Source: Haliea sp. E1-2-M8 (GTDB lineage: Bacteria > Pseudomonadota > Gammaproteobacteria > Pseudomonadales > Halieaceae). From it: DNA of 64,000 bases. The stretch is from the NCBI RefSeq assembly GCF_030649675.1, contig NZ_JAUTDR010000007.1, positions 62,001 to 126,000 on the forward strand. The letters run 5' to 3'. A model generated the notes under the pieces. That model had not been told where the DNA came from. It did no database searches and saw only the letters and a list, made by a program, of their open reading frames with translations. Of this stretch, positions 1 through 9,523 are shown one piece after another (the stretch's first letter is position 1; every line of letters begins with the position of its first letter). Made by a program: the position numbers and the translations under genes.

Positions 1-3000
1 AGAATCTACACCCGCAAGGGTGGCTTCATCGCAGATCTCACGGATTTCAATTCCGCAGAGTTCGGTATAATGCCGAACGCCATCGACGGTAGTGACCCGG
101 ATGGTTTTCTGGTTTTGCGACTTGCCCGGGATGCGCTGGCGGACGCCGGCTACCTGAACCGGGACTTTGATCGCTCCCGGGCCGGAATCATCATGGGCCG
201 GGGTAATTATCTCAACAGAGGTCAGAGCGGGTTGATGCAGCATGGTCTGGTGCTGGACCAGACCGTGCAGTTGCTACAGCAGATGTTTCCGGAATTGTCG
301 GACGAGAAGCTGGCTGAAGTCCGCGATAATCTGAAGCGCTCCCTGCCCCCATTCGGGCCTGAAACCATCCCCGGGCTTGTACCCAACGTGGTCACGGGTA
401 GAGTGGCAAATCGGTTGAATCTGATGGGGCCGAACTATCTCGTGGACGCGGCCTGTGCCTCCACGCTTATCGCCATCGATCATGGCATCAAGGAGTTGCA
501 CAGCGGACGCTGTGACCTCGTACTCGCCGGCGGCGTGCATGCCGCATCTCCGCCCGCCATCTCGATGGTGTTCTGCCTGATCGGAGCTCTCTCTCGAGGT
601 GATCTCAGCCCATTTGGTGCCACCGCCGGTGGCACACTTTTGGGTGAAGGCATTGGTATCGTGGCGCTTAAGCGACACGCCGACGCGTTACGGGACGGCG
701 ATCGTGTGTATGCAGTCGTTAAAGGGGTAGGCATCGCCAGTGACGGGCAGGCAAAAGGCTTGCTCGCCCCACGACTTGAGGGCGAGGTGCTGGCAATCGA
801 GCATGGCTACAGCATTTCTGGCGTAGACCCGGGGACAATTGGTCTCATCGAGGCACACGGCACAGGCATACCGCTTGGAGATCAAACCGAACTGGCTGCC
901 CTGACGCAGGTGTTTGGTGAACGGCGGGGCGAGCTGCCAGAATGCGCAATCGGTTCAGTAAAATCCATGATTGGCCATTGTCTCCCCGCGGCGGGCGCGG
1001 CTGGCGTCATTAAAACGGCACTTGCGCTCTACCACAAGGTATTGCCAGGGACCTTGTGCGACGAACCCAGTCCCGCGTTACCATTTGCGACATCGCGCTT
1101 CTACGTCAACAATGCGACTCGCCCCTGGATACATGGTAACAAAGACATCCCACGCCGTGCAGCTGTCAATTCCTTCGGTTTTGGCGGTATCAATGCGCAC
1201 GTCATCCTGGAGGAAGCGGCTGATCCAGAGGCACCGGAAGCCGCTGCCCTGCAGTGGCCCAGCGAAGTGGTCGCCATCTGCGGCAATACCCGCGAAGTGT
1301 TGCTGGGAAACATCGACCTGGTGCTCGAAGTTTTGGCTGGTCCAGACGTGCCCCGCCTGTGCGATCTTGCCTACACGCTTGCTTGCCTGCCCTCAGCTCG
1401 TGAGCGCCTCGTGGTAGTAGCAGCGTCAACCAGCGAGCTCGCAACAAAACTGGCCCGCGCACGCCAGGCACTGGAAAACCCGGATCGACACCGAATGCAG
1501 GCCCGCACCGGTCTGTTCTTCGACGACTCGCCACAGGCCCGGGGTCAAACCGCTTTCCTGTTCCCGGGCGAAGGCGCCCAGTACACCAATATGTTGGCTG
1601 ATCTGTGTGTGGTCTTCCCCAGCGTGCGCCGGTGGTTCGATCGTCTCGACGAAGCTTTTTTGAACGAGCACGCTACGCCCCCAAGTTCAATTATATTTCC
1701 GGTACCCACCGGGCTTACTACCGAGCAGCGCCAGGCGCTTGAAAATCGACTGTTTGCAATGGATCTCGGCTCCGAGGTGGTCACCATTTCCAACCTCGCA
1801 CTGATGGAGCTGTTACGGGAGCTGGGGGTGCCCTGTGATGTGATGCTGGGGCACAGCACTGGCGAGTTTGCCGCACTCGTGGCCGCGGGTGTTTTTCACG
1901 AACTCGCGGGGCCGCAAGGTTTACTGCAGAAAATGCGTGAGTTGCACGAACGTCACCAGGAACTGGAATGTAACGGCAGCATTATCACGGGCACCTTACT
2001 CGCCGTAGGTGCACTGGGCCATGACCACATTCGTCAGGAAGTGGCAGAAGCAGGTGAAGGTGTGTTTCTGGCCATGGATAACTGTCACAACCAGGCAGTG
2101 CTTTTTACGCCCACCGAAAAGGCCGAGGCGCTAAAGGCGCGACTTAAATCCCTGGGGGCTATCGTTCTGTCACTACCCTTTGACCGTGCCTATCACACCC
2201 CCTTGTTCGAAGGTGTTGCCGCTTCAGTTCGCGCATTTTTTGATACGGTCGACGTTAAATCTGCGCACACACCACTTTACAGCTGCAGTACTGCGGAGCT
2301 GTTTCCCGAAGACTCCACCGGGATTCGGGACACCGCGGCGAAGCAGTTCTCGACCTGCGTGCGCTTCCGTGAGACGGTGCTCAGGATGAGTGAAAGGGGA
2401 GTTCACACTTTCGTCGAAGTCGGGCCCCGTGACAATCTTACCGCGTTCGTCAAGGATGTTCTTCAGGATAGGGAACACGTTGCCATTGCAAGTAACGTCC
2501 AGCGCCTGCCTGCGCTACTTCAAATACAGCATCTGCTCTCCGAACTTTTCGTGCGGGGAACGGTTGAGGATTTGACGCCGCTATTTGCCAATCGTGCCTG
2601 CGAAAAACTAGACGTCAGCCTGGCAAGCAAGTCGGTCAACAAGGGTATTCGGCTCAATATCGACCTGCCGGTTTTAACGTTGACCAGGCCCTGGTCGCTG
2701 GAACACGTTGCGCGGCACACGCCTTCGGTGGAGGATGATTCCAAAGTGGTCCAGCTCCGTCCGATGCCTACGGCGAACGTCCAGTCCATTGATCCGTCCA
2801 CTGTTTCTGACCCCGGGAAACCGGCAGTTCCAGCAGGAGTACCCGTCGTTGCGGCGACCGTTGCCGCACCCAAACCCACACCACCAGCTACAGATCCGCG
2901 CCTTGTCGCCTTGCAAGGTCACTTCAGCCTCATGAATGAATTCATGGCGCAGCAGGGGCGCATGATGCAATCCATATCCGGCGGCACAGGGCTTGCCGCA

Positions 3001-4482
3001 AGTCCGCAGAAACCGGCAGTGATTACGTCCAGTGAGCATTACCCACTGCTTGGCGAGATCGTAAGCCAGCAGCCCGGGCGATTAGTTGCTGTGCGCAGCT
3101 ACACTCCGGAACAGGACCTGTATTTACGTGACCACACTATAGGGGTCGGTGCGCCAATTTCCGAATTTCAACCCGATAAGCTGGCGTTACCGGTTGTGCC
3201 TCTTACTTTCAGTATGGAAGCGATAGCCGAGGCCGCCCACTGTCTGACAGGCGGTCACGGCCGAATCAGCGGAATGCATGAGGTTACCGGTTATCGCTGG
3301 ATAGCGCTCGAGCGCGAGGATCCGGTGCACCTGCGGATCACAGCAGAGTTGGAAAGCACACTTTCAGCCAAGGAATCAATAGTACGCGTCCAGATTGAGC
3401 AAGTGGAACACCCCGCAGCCACCTCCGGCAAGCTCACCTTCGAAGGGCGCGTGGAAATTGCACCTGCCTATCCATACGCATCCGCGCCGATGGCTTTTGA
3501 TGGCGCGCCGCTGGCGGCTAGTGTCACCGCCGATGCCGATCTGTACCGGGGGAGCATGTTTCACGGCCCGCGCCTGCGGGGGGTTACGCATATACGTGGA
3601 TTGTCGGAGGACCGCATTGAAGCGGACATGGTGACCCTGCCGGTGGACAAGCTGTTCGCCTTTACCCGTGCACCTCAGTTCCAGCTGGATCCTGCGCTTC
3701 TGGATGCCTGCGGCCAGCTACTCGGTTTTTGGAGTTTTGAGAAGGTCGACCCTGCAGCCAACTTGTTCCCTGTACAAATCAAGCGCCTTGAGCTGTTTGC
3801 TCCACCACCGCCAGCAGGCGTTTCTCTGGTTGGCCGTGCCAATATCCGTCGCGAGCAGAGTGGTCAGACCCTGGTAGCGAATATCCAAGTAGCAGATCTG
3901 CAGGGGCGGCCCCTGTTGCGGTTGTCGGGATGGAGTGATCGTGTCTTTCTGGACAACACTGCACAGCATTTTCACGACTGGCGACTGGATCCGCCCAGGA
4001 GCTATCTCTCCGAGCGGCGGCTCGATAGCGAGCCGGCAGTGATCGCGCGGGGGATGACCCCGGCACGTAGTGCCTGTTTGAGGGGCGCGGGTGGGGTCTG
4101 GTTCAAGGCTGCCGCCCACATAGTACTGACCCCGGCAGAGCGTGAAATATGGTACGCGTTTCCAGAATCTGGCACGCAGCGCGAGGAATGGCTGCTCGGA
4201 TACATCACTGCCAAAGACGCCGCGAGGCAGTGGCTACTGGAGGCGCACAATATCGAACTGGCGCCCATCGATCTCGAAATTCGCACCAAATCGGACGGCA
4301 GGCTGTATCTGCATAGTGATTTCGCCAACGGCATCAACTTTCCCGGCCTGGCGATCACCTCCGGCACTGGGCATGTGGCCGCCTGTATCGCCCGTGAACC
4401 CGGGGGCTTGAGTGATACAGCCCTCGAGCGCTTCGCCTCGGATGTGATCCAACGACAGGGTGAGTTTTCGAAGACAGGCTAG
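1..4482 (+). CDS. Type I polyketide synthase (KS-AT-DH-PPTase-like), 5' end cut by window
   Basis: The reading frame is open from base 1, so the N-terminus lies outside the window. Counting residues from the window edge, a ketosynthase comes first, with Cys152 in DAACAST, His286 in EAHGTG and His326 in IGHC. It is followed by an acyltransferase with Ser619 in GHSTGEF. After a Pro/Ala-rich linker (about 920-990) comes a double-hotdog dehydratase (His1045 in RDHTIG, Asp1235 in LLDACGQ). The last 120 residues resemble a PPTase fold (EEWLLGYITAKDAAR) but show no clear upstream GxD/DxE metal motif. I see no KR, ER, ACP or thioesterase domain; a free ACP is encoded just downstream. KS and AT would load and extend an acyl chain and DH would dehydrate it, so ketoreduction must come from elsewhere. 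The architecture recalls enediyne/PUFA-like iterative synthases. The product is unknown. Confidence 0.9.
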   Translation, partial: RIYTRKGGFIADLTDFNSAEFGIMPNAIDGSDPDGFLVLRLARDALADAGYLNRDFDRSRAGIIMGRGNYLNRGQSGLMQHGLVLDQTVQLLQQMFPELSDEKLAEVRDNLKRSLPPFGPETIPGLVPNVVTGRVANRLNLMGPNYLVDAACASTLIAIDHGIKELHSGRCDLVLAGGVHAASPPAISMVFCLIGALSRGDLSPFGATAGGTLLGEGIGIVALKRHADALRDGDRVYAVVKGVGIASDGQAKGLLAPRLEGEVLAIEHGYSISGVDPGTIGLIEAHGTGIPLGDQTELAALTQVFGERRGELPECAIGSVKSMIGHCLPAAGAAGVIKTALALYHKVLPGTLCDEPSPALPFATSRFYVNNATRPWIHGNKDIPRRAAVNSFGFGGINAHVILEEAADPEAPEAAALQWPSEVVAICGNTREVLLGNIDLVLEVLAGPDVPRLCDLAYTLACLPSARERLVVVAASTSELATKLARARQALENPDRHRMQARTGLFFDDSPQARGQTAFLFPGEGAQYTNMLADLCVVFPSVRRWFDRLDEAFLNEHATPPSSIIFPVPTGLTTEQRQALENRLFAMDLGSEVVTISNLALMELLRELGVPCDVMLGHSTGEFAALVAAGVFHELAGPQGLLQKMRELHERHQELECNGSIITGTLLAVGALGHDHIRQEVAEAGEGVFLAMDNCHNQAVLFTPTEKAEALKARLKSLGAIVLSLPFDRAYHTPLFEGVAASVRAFFDTVDVKSAHTPLYSCSTAELFPEDSTGIRDTAAKQFSTCVRFRETVLRMSERGVHTFVEVGPRDNLTAFVKDVLQDREHVAIASNVQRLPALLQIQHLLSELFVRGTVEDLTPLFANRACEKLDVSLASKSVNKGIRLNIDLPVLTLTRPWSLEHVARHTPSVEDDSKVVQLRPMPTANVQSIDPSTVSDPGKPAVPAGVPVVAATVAAPKPTPPATDPRLVALQGHFSLMNEFMAQQGRMMQSISGGTGLAASPQKPAVITSSEHYPLLGEIVSQQPGRLVAVRSYTPEQDLYLRDHTIGVGAPISEFQPDKLALPVVPLTFSMEAIAEAAHCLTGGHGRISGMHEVTGYRWIALEREDPVHLRITAELESTLSAKESIVRVQIEQVEHPAATSGKLTFEGRVEIAPAYPYASAPMAFDGAPLAASVTADADLYRGSMFHGPRLRGVTHIRGLSEDRIEADMVTLPVDKLFAFTRAPQFQLDPALLDACGQLLGFWSFEKVDPAANLFPVQIKRLELFAPPPPAGVSLVGRANIRREQSGQTLVANIQVADLQGRPLLRLSGWSDRVFLDNTAQHFHDWRLDPPRSYLSERRLDSEPAVIARGMTPARSACLRGAGGVWFKAAAHIVLTPAEREIWYAFPESGTQREEWLLGYITAKDAARQWLLEAHNIELAPIDLEIRTKSDGRLYLHSDFANGINFPGLAITSGTGHVAACIAREPGGLSDTALERFASDVIQRQGEFSKTG

Positions 4483-4541
4483 ATGCGCGTCGAGCTGAAT
4501 TAAAACTGAATGCCATGTGTCGGGGTCGGCAAGGAGGACAA

Positions 4542-4859
4542 GTGAATTTTGCAGCGGAGAGATACGGAATGACTGTAACGCAACAGGGGGTGGAGGATGC
4601 AATTTTGGAAGTCCTCAAGGACATCGTACAGGACTGGGATCTCGAACTGGACGGCCAGATGACGCCGGATTCACTACTGGTCGCCAATCTCGGCTTTTCA
4701 TCGGTGGATTTCGTCGAACTGGCGACATCTATCGAAGATCTCTACCCGGAGGTGGAGCTGGATTTCGACGGCTTGATCATCAACAACGGACGGCTGGTGG
4801 AGGATCTTTCCGTGAGCCAGGTGGCTGCCTTCGTATATAGACGACTCAATGGCGCATGA
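4542..4859 (+). CDS. Discrete acyl carrier protein
   Basis: A small acidic protein of about 105 residues with the carrier-protein signature LGFSSVDFVEL. The second Ser is the expected phosphopantetheine attachment site (usual form LGxDSLxxxE). GTG at 4542 is chosen because AAGGAGG sits just upstream at 4531. The ATG at 4569, preceded by GGAGAG, is a real alternative and would give a 96-residue protein. It lies 60 bases after the synthase, which has no visible internal ACP, and 18 bases before the next gene. It therefore probably carries the polyketide intermediates and is activated by the PPTase at 8681. Being a standalone ACP next to a type I KS-AT-DH protein is somewhat unusual. Confidence 0.85.
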   Translation: MNFAAERYGMTVTQQGVEDAILEVLKDIVQDWDLELDGQMTPDSLLVANLGFSSVDFVELATSIEDLYPEVELDFDGLIINNGRLVEDLSVSQVAAFVYRRLNGA

Positions 4860-4877
4860 CTAAAGGACTATCAGCAG

Positions 4878-6485
4878 ATGGCAAAGACATTGTTTATCGG
4901 GATGGATGGGGCGACCTTTACGGTCCTGGATCATCTGACCACGGACCAGACAGGCGAAGGGGTTGCAATGCCCTTCATGAAGAAATTCATGGAAAAGGGC
5001 ACACGTGCCAAGCTGCGTTCCACCGCTAATCCGCTGACGCCCCCTGCGTGGGTCTCTCTTACCACGGGCCGCCATCCGGGTACCCACGGGATTTATGACT
5101 TTGTTCGCCTCGATGATCGCGGCAGCTATGTTTATTACGACCTCTTTGGCGCCAAGAACATCAAGGCAGAAACCATTTGGTCTATCATGAACCGCCAGAA
5201 CCGCAGCACGGTGGCGTTGAATTTTACCATGACGGCACCGCCGCGCGAGGGCACCGGCAGCATCGTGCCGGGATTTGTATCCTGGAAGCACCTCCGTCGC
5301 AATACAACGCCCCCCGCCTTGTTCGACCGGATTTGCACGATTCCCGACTTTGAACCCAAAGAGCTGGCCTGGGACTTCGACCGGGAAAAGGAAGCAGTGG
5401 CGGTGCTATCCGAAGCCGAAATGGAGCATTGGGTGCGCTACCATGGTGTCCGGGAAAAGCAGTGGTACCGGGTTGCCGAGTACCTGCTGAAGGAAGATGA
5501 CCCGGATATGCTTGGGGTGGTGTTTGATGGCGTGGACAAGATCCAGCATCAGGCCTGGCAGTTTCTCGACCCTGAACTCATTCCGAAAGATCCCTCGCCC
5601 TGGGAAAAGCGCATGCGCCAGGCCTGTGTGGAGTTTTTCACGGAACTGGATCAATACATTGAGAAGCTGGTGACTCTGGCAGGCCCGGATTGCCAGGTGT
5701 TCATGGGGTCGGATCATGGCTTCACCTGGTCCTCCGAGGTGTTGCGTATCAACATGTTTCTCGCGGAAAAGGGTTACCTCTTCTGGGGCGATGAAGAAAC
5801 ACAGAAGACCGGCGCTGACTCCATGTGGTCAGCCAATCTGGACTGGGACCGCACGGTTGCCTATTGTGGCACCCCGTCCAGTAATGCCATTCGCATCCGT
5901 GTAGCTGACGCGCCCGGCAAGCCGGGGGTCAAACCATCAGAGTACACATCGCTGCGTGACCAGCTGATCAGGGATCTTGAGTCGCTGGAGGACGAGAACG
6001 GCAAACGCCTGATCAGTGAGGTCCTAAAGAGAGAGGATGTATTCAATGGTCAGGATATGGCGAATGCACCGGATTTGACCCTTGTGCTACACGATTTCGG
6101 TTTTGTTTCCGTTGCCAACCTGGAGCCTATGCACCTGAAGCGGGATCCCGTAGGAACGCATCACCCCAACGGTGTGTTTCTCGCCTGCGGCCCTGGCATT
6201 GCCGCAAAGGGAGAAATCGAACGGCTCGACATTGTGGACGTCGCTGCGACATTACTTTACAGCCAGGGCTTGTCAATACCTTCTGATTTCGAAGGCGAGG
6301 TGCCTCTCGCTGTGTTTGAGCCCGACTATAAAAGCAAGCATCCCGTGGAAATTGGCGAGCCGACCTTGCCTGTAGCCAAAGGGGTTGCGCGGGTTGGGCA
6401 GGCCAGTGCCGAGCCGGACGAAGATTCGGAAGAGTACCGAAAGCAAATTCTTGATCAGCTCCAGATGCTCGGTTACATGGAGTAG
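4878..6485 (+). CDS. Alkaline phosphatase superfamily hydrolase (type I phosphodiesterase/phosphomutase-like)
   Basis: This 535-residue protein belongs to the AlkP-superfamily phosphohydrolase/phosphomutase group (COG3379-like). It begins FIGMDGATFTVLD, whose Asp residues are metal ligands. The nucleophile region is LTPPAWVSLTTG, with a Thr or Ser as nucleophile. Further ligands appear in MGSDHGF and GTHHPNGVF. There is no signal peptide, so it is probably cytoplasmic. The substrate is not predictable: family members cleave phosphodiesters, pyrophosphates or phosphonates. It sits between the ACP and an alpha/beta hydrolase with almost no spacing, so it is likely co-transcribed with the polyketide synthase and may act on a phosphorylated intermediate or release step; that role is inference. 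Confidence 0.85.
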   Translation: MAKTLFIGMDGATFTVLDHLTTDQTGEGVAMPFMKKFMEKGTRAKLRSTANPLTPPAWVSLTTGRHPGTHGIYDFVRLDDRGSYVYYDLFGAKNIKAETIWSIMNRQNRSTVALNFTMTAPPREGTGSIVPGFVSWKHLRRNTTPPALFDRICTIPDFEPKELAWDFDREKEAVAVLSEAEMEHWVRYHGVREKQWYRVAEYLLKEDDPDMLGVVFDGVDKIQHQAWQFLDPELIPKDPSPWEKRMRQACVEFFTELDQYIEKLVTLAGPDCQVFMGSDHGFTWSSEVLRINMFLAEKGYLFWGDEETQKTGADSMWSANLDWDRTVAYCGTPSSNAIRIRVADAPGKPGVKPSEYTSLRDQLIRDLESLEDENGKRLISEVLKREDVFNGQDMANAPDLTLVLHDFGFVSVANLEPMHLKRDPVGTHHPNGVFLACGPGIAAKGEIERLDIVDVAATLLYSQGLSIPSDFEGEVPLAVFEPDYKSKHPVEIGEPTLPVAKGVARVGQASAEPDEDSEEYRKQILDQLQMLGYME

Positions 6486-6487
6486 TG

Positions 6488-7396
6488 ATGCAGCTTGCAG
6501 ACCTCGGCCATGTTCGCCTGCGGTATCTACAACGACCTGCGTGTAGAGCAGCGACGGGAGCGCGCGAGCACGTCCTACTGGTGCACGGGCTGGCGTCCAA
6601 TGTCGCACTCTGGTATTTCCGAATGGCACCGAGCCTGGCCGCCCACTACCACGTGACCATGTTTGATCTACCCGGCCACGGTCGCAGTTCGGAAAGCTCC
6701 AGGGGTTATCGGCCCGCTGACATGGCCAGTGATATTTGTCAGCTCCTGGACAGGTTGGGGATCGAGCAGGCGCATCTGGTCGGACATTCTTTTGGTGGCG
6801 CGGTTTCGATGAAATTTGCCCACCTGTATGGCGAGCGTGTCCGCTCTGTAACCCTTATCGACAGCCGGCTTCGCCAATTGCAGGAGGAAATGCCCATCTG
6901 CGAGTGGCAGCATTGGCCAGCCTACAAGGACCTGATTAACCGGCACGGAGTCGATATCGACGAGCGCACCCTGGATTTCGGCGTCGACGTGCTGGTGGCA
7001 TTGGCACGGTTACGGGTTGAATCCCCGCAGCAGTGTGAAAAGCTCAGCCAGGCTATGCCTGTGTCATTGCTCGGCTCGGGCGGCGTGCCGTCTGCGCGCC
7101 AGTGGCTTGACCTGATCGGGAAACCCGGGGTACGCGAAGCGCTTACCTACGGAGATAACATAAGCGCAGACGATCTGCTTCAGATCGATAAACCGGTGGC
7201 CGGGATATACGGGGAATTGTCGCCAAACATAGGCACCTCAAAACTGCTCGCCCGGGTTTTGCCCCAGGCGCGTATTGAGGTAATCCCCCAGGTCGGGCAT
7301 TTCTTTGTCGAATCCCACCCCGATGTGATCGTTAACGCAGTGCGCAGGCTCATCAGCAGCAGCACCGCAGTGCCCGCCGGCGCCGTAGTGGCCTAG
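6488..7396 (+). CDS. Alpha/beta hydrolase
   Basis: This 302-residue alpha/beta-hydrolase-fold protein has the oxyanion-hole motif VHGLASNVALW, the nucleophile elbow GHSFGGAV and the late catalytic histidine in VGHFFVESHP. ATG 6488 is preferred to the overlapping GTG at 6485 because GGAG at 6477 is better spaced for it. The start is fused to the stop of the preceding gene (TAGTGATG), so translation is probably coupled. In this setting it is a good candidate for a discrete thioesterase or hydrolase releasing the chain from the ACP, since the synthase has no terminal thioesterase. Esterase or amidase activity on the finished product is equally possible. Confidence 0.85.
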   Translation: MQLADLGHVRLRYLQRPACRAATGAREHVLLVHGLASNVALWYFRMAPSLAAHYHVTMFDLPGHGRSSESSRGYRPADMASDICQLLDRLGIEQAHLVGHSFGGAVSMKFAHLYGERVRSVTLIDSRLRQLQEEMPICEWQHWPAYKDLINRHGVDIDERTLDFGVDVLVALARLRVESPQQCEKLSQAMPVSLLGSGGVPSARQWLDLIGKPGVREALTYGDNISADDLLQIDKPVAGIYGELSPNIGTSKLLARVLPQARIEVIPQVGHFFVESHPDVIVNAVRRLISSSTAVPAGAVVA

Positions 7397-7447
7397 CTCG
7401 CCAGCACGCACCCGCTTCGGTGGCTTCGGTACTGTCACACAGGTAGT

Positions 7448-8398
7448 CTATGCAGACGGTGCCACTGCGCCGCCACCGCTCCAGTCCTGCTGCACAATGC
7501 CCGTGCCCGGTTCCTTGTACCAGTGGCCACGCAAATGCTTGTACAGGGGGACGTCCTGGGTAATCAGGTACATCCCCGGCTCTGAACCATTGGCGTGATG
7601 GGAGTGAAGGTGACCCGCTGGCGTGATCATCACCAGGTAATCCTGCCAGTCGATCCGCTGGTCGTTCACAATGGAATGGCAATCCGCAGCACGCACGATA
7701 ATCTGCAGCGCTACTGCCGCGTGGCAATGAGGCTCCTGCTGCTCGCCAGGTCGCATCCATTTCCACGCCGGTATAAATGAACTGTAGGCCAGGTCCCCAT
7801 CGATGCCGAAGTGGATAACGCCGCTGGCGTTGGCAGCCTCGAAAGTGTCTCGCTGTAGCTGCATGACATGGTCAGCATGATAGTGCACCGCGGGAATGTT
7901 TTTGCAGCCGCCGGAAGGAGCTTCCAGGCCGAGAAACCTCACCAACGGTTCATCACTCACGGCGTATAGAATCGCCCGCTGGGCCTTGGCCCGGTGAATG
8001 GCGCCAGAGCCGCCTGGCAGGAAAAATACGTCTCCGGCCTGCCACTCAAGGGTTTCGTCTCCCCATGTGCTACTGCCTTCGCCTTGAATGGCAAGATACA
8101 TCTCAGCACTCGCGACGAAGTCGCTTGCCACCGCGTCGCCAGGCTGCATGCACAAATAGGTCGCGAAAAAAGATGGCGTTGTCGCGCGCCAGGGGATCGC
8201 CAATTCGTTGCCCAGGTCCAGCGCAATCGGTCCACTGGGGGTGTCGGCATCGAGGGCCAGGGCGCGTTCGGCGGCAAAGGCATGCACGGGCACCGGAGGC
8301 GGCGGCGTTCGCAGTTTTCCGCCTCGTACCCGCTGCGATACCCCTGGGATGCCCAGGTAACTGCCACGTTCGGAATAGACTGTCTGCTTTCTGCTCAT
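7448..8398 (-). CDS. Bicupin protein (gentisate/hydroxynaphthoate dioxygenase-like)
   Basis: A 316-residue protein with two cupin barrels. The first covers about residues 75-150 (EMYLAIQGEG, then GDVFFLPGG and AIHRAKA). The second covers about 215-290 (EPHCHAAVALQIIV, then PAGHLHSHH). The His clusters of the second barrel could bind iron. The layout is that of the gentisate 1,2-dioxygenase / 1-hydroxy-2-naphthoate dioxygenase family, but the first barrel is His-poor and no substrate can be assigned. It is the only minus-strand gene in the first 20 kb, convergent with the hydrolase and divergent from the PPTase. It may modify or sense the aromatic or polyketide product; that is speculation. 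Confidence 0.75.
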   Translation of the reverse strand: MSRKQTVYSERGSYLGIPGVSQRVRGGKLRTPPPPVPVHAFAAERALALDADTPSGPIALDLGNELAIPWRATTPSFFATYLCMQPGDAVASDFVASAEMYLAIQGEGSSTWGDETLEWQAGDVFFLPGGSGAIHRAKAQRAILYAVSDEPLVRFLGLEAPSGGCKNIPAVHYHADHVMQLQRDTFEAANASGVIHFGIDGDLAYSSFIPAWKWMRPGEQQEPHCHAAVALQIIVRAADCHSIVNDQRIDWQDYLVMITPAGHLHSHHANGSEPGMYLITQDVPLYKHLRGHWYKEPGTGIVQQDWSGGGAVAPSA

Positions 8399-8557
8399 AT
8401 GGACACCGCTGAACCTGCTGCCAATACGGGGATAAATCCATTAACCGGGAAGCCGCAGTTTTTCATTCTGAGCGGTTACCGCTTCCAGACCCGCCAATAA
8501 TACGCGCGTTCCATGAGCCTGCCAATCTGTAGGTTCTACCGCGGGTGCCTGTGTGTC

Positions 8558-8586
8558 TTGAATTCGGGGCAAGCGGCATCTATATT
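8558..8586 (+). promoter_or_regulatory. Sigma-70-type promoter for the PPTase/COG0523 genes
   Basis: TTGAAT at 8558-8563 and TATATT at 8581-8586 are separated by exactly 17 bases, close to the TTGACA/TATAAT consensus. They lie in the 280-base divergent gap between the bicupin and the PPTase. I see no other convincing element in this gap. Confidence 0.6.
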
Positions 8587-8680
8587 CAATCTCAAAGGAA
8601 CTCAAAGCCGGGCACAGAGAAGGCATCTATGATCGGGTTTGGAGCAGCTGATTGCGCACATCAATCGATCGGGGAAATCT

Positions 8681-9499
8681 GTGCAGTCTAGTATTTGTCA
8701 TGACGACGCGCCGCGCCTGCTTCAACTCAAGCAGGATGAGATTCACCTTTGGTGCTGTGATGATACCCAGGTTAAAGATGCCGCACTGCTTCAGCACTAT
8801 AGGACCTGGTTGGATGAAGTGGAGCTGGGCCGCTTGCGTCGGTTTCATTTCGCCAGGCATCGCCATCAGTTTTTGGTGACCCGTGCGCTTGTGCGTTATG
8901 CACTGTCCAGCTATCTCCCGTCAACTGGACCTGCTGCCTGGCGTTTTGGCACCAATGACTACGGCCGGCCGATGCTTGCCCACCCTGGAATGGTCGCGAG
9001 CGGTCTGGAATTCAACTTGTCGCACACCCATTGTCTGGCCGTTTTGGCTATTTGCCACAGCGGTGAGCTTGGGGTGGATGTTGAGTATCATCGCAGGCCA
9101 TGCGACGCCACGCTGCTTTCCGATCGATTTTTTTCGCCTCTTGAAGCACGGCAATTGAAGGCATTGCCAGAGTCGCAACAGCGGCAACGGTTTTTTGATC
9201 ATTGGACGCTAAAAGAAGCCTACATAAAAGCCCGTGGTATGGGGCTCGCCATTCCACTGAGTTCTTTTTCATTTGACCTGTCCGCACCGGGTGCTATTGG
9301 TTTTGGGGTCGAGCCAGAGGCTGGTGATCGGGGCGAGGGTTGGCGGTTCTGGCAGCTAAGACCAAACGCCACACACAAGATTGCTGTCGCGCATCGAGCG
9401 GGTGAATCCGCTGTGATGACCAAGCTGAGGTGCCTCCAGGTGGTCCCGAATGTCAGTATTAAACCTGTGGACTACACTGTGTTCAATTCCACCAGATAA
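8681..9499 (+). CDS. 4'-phosphopantetheinyl transferase, Sfp family
   Basis: Transfers phosphopantetheine from CoA to a carrier-protein serine. The family motifs are clear: an N-terminal IHLWCCDD strand, the substrate region NLSHTHCLAVLAI, the metal motif LGVDVEYH and the FFDHWTLKEAYIKARG motif. The frame extends back to a TTG at 8639, but GTG 8681 is preferred because GGGGAA lies just upstream and the conserved domain starts about 16 residues later, giving a 272-residue protein. It is the natural partner of the free ACP at 4542, and of any carrier domain upstream of the window. Its presence is consistent with the PPTase-like tail of the synthase being inactive. Confidence 0.9.
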   Translation: MQSSICHDDAPRLLQLKQDEIHLWCCDDTQVKDAALLQHYRTWLDEVELGRLRRFHFARHRHQFLVTRALVRYALSSYLPSTGPAAWRFGTNDYGRPMLAHPGMVASGLEFNLSHTHCLAVLAICHSGELGVDVEYHRRPCDATLLSDRFFSPLEARQLKALPESQQRQRFFDHWTLKEAYIKARGMGLAIPLSSFSFDLSAPGAIGFGVEPEAGDRGEGWRFWQLRPNATHKIAVAHRAGESAVMTKLRCLQVVPNVSIKPVDYTVFNSTR

Positions 9500-9523
9500 C
9501 CCCGCTCCGTCTGAGGTGCTTCC

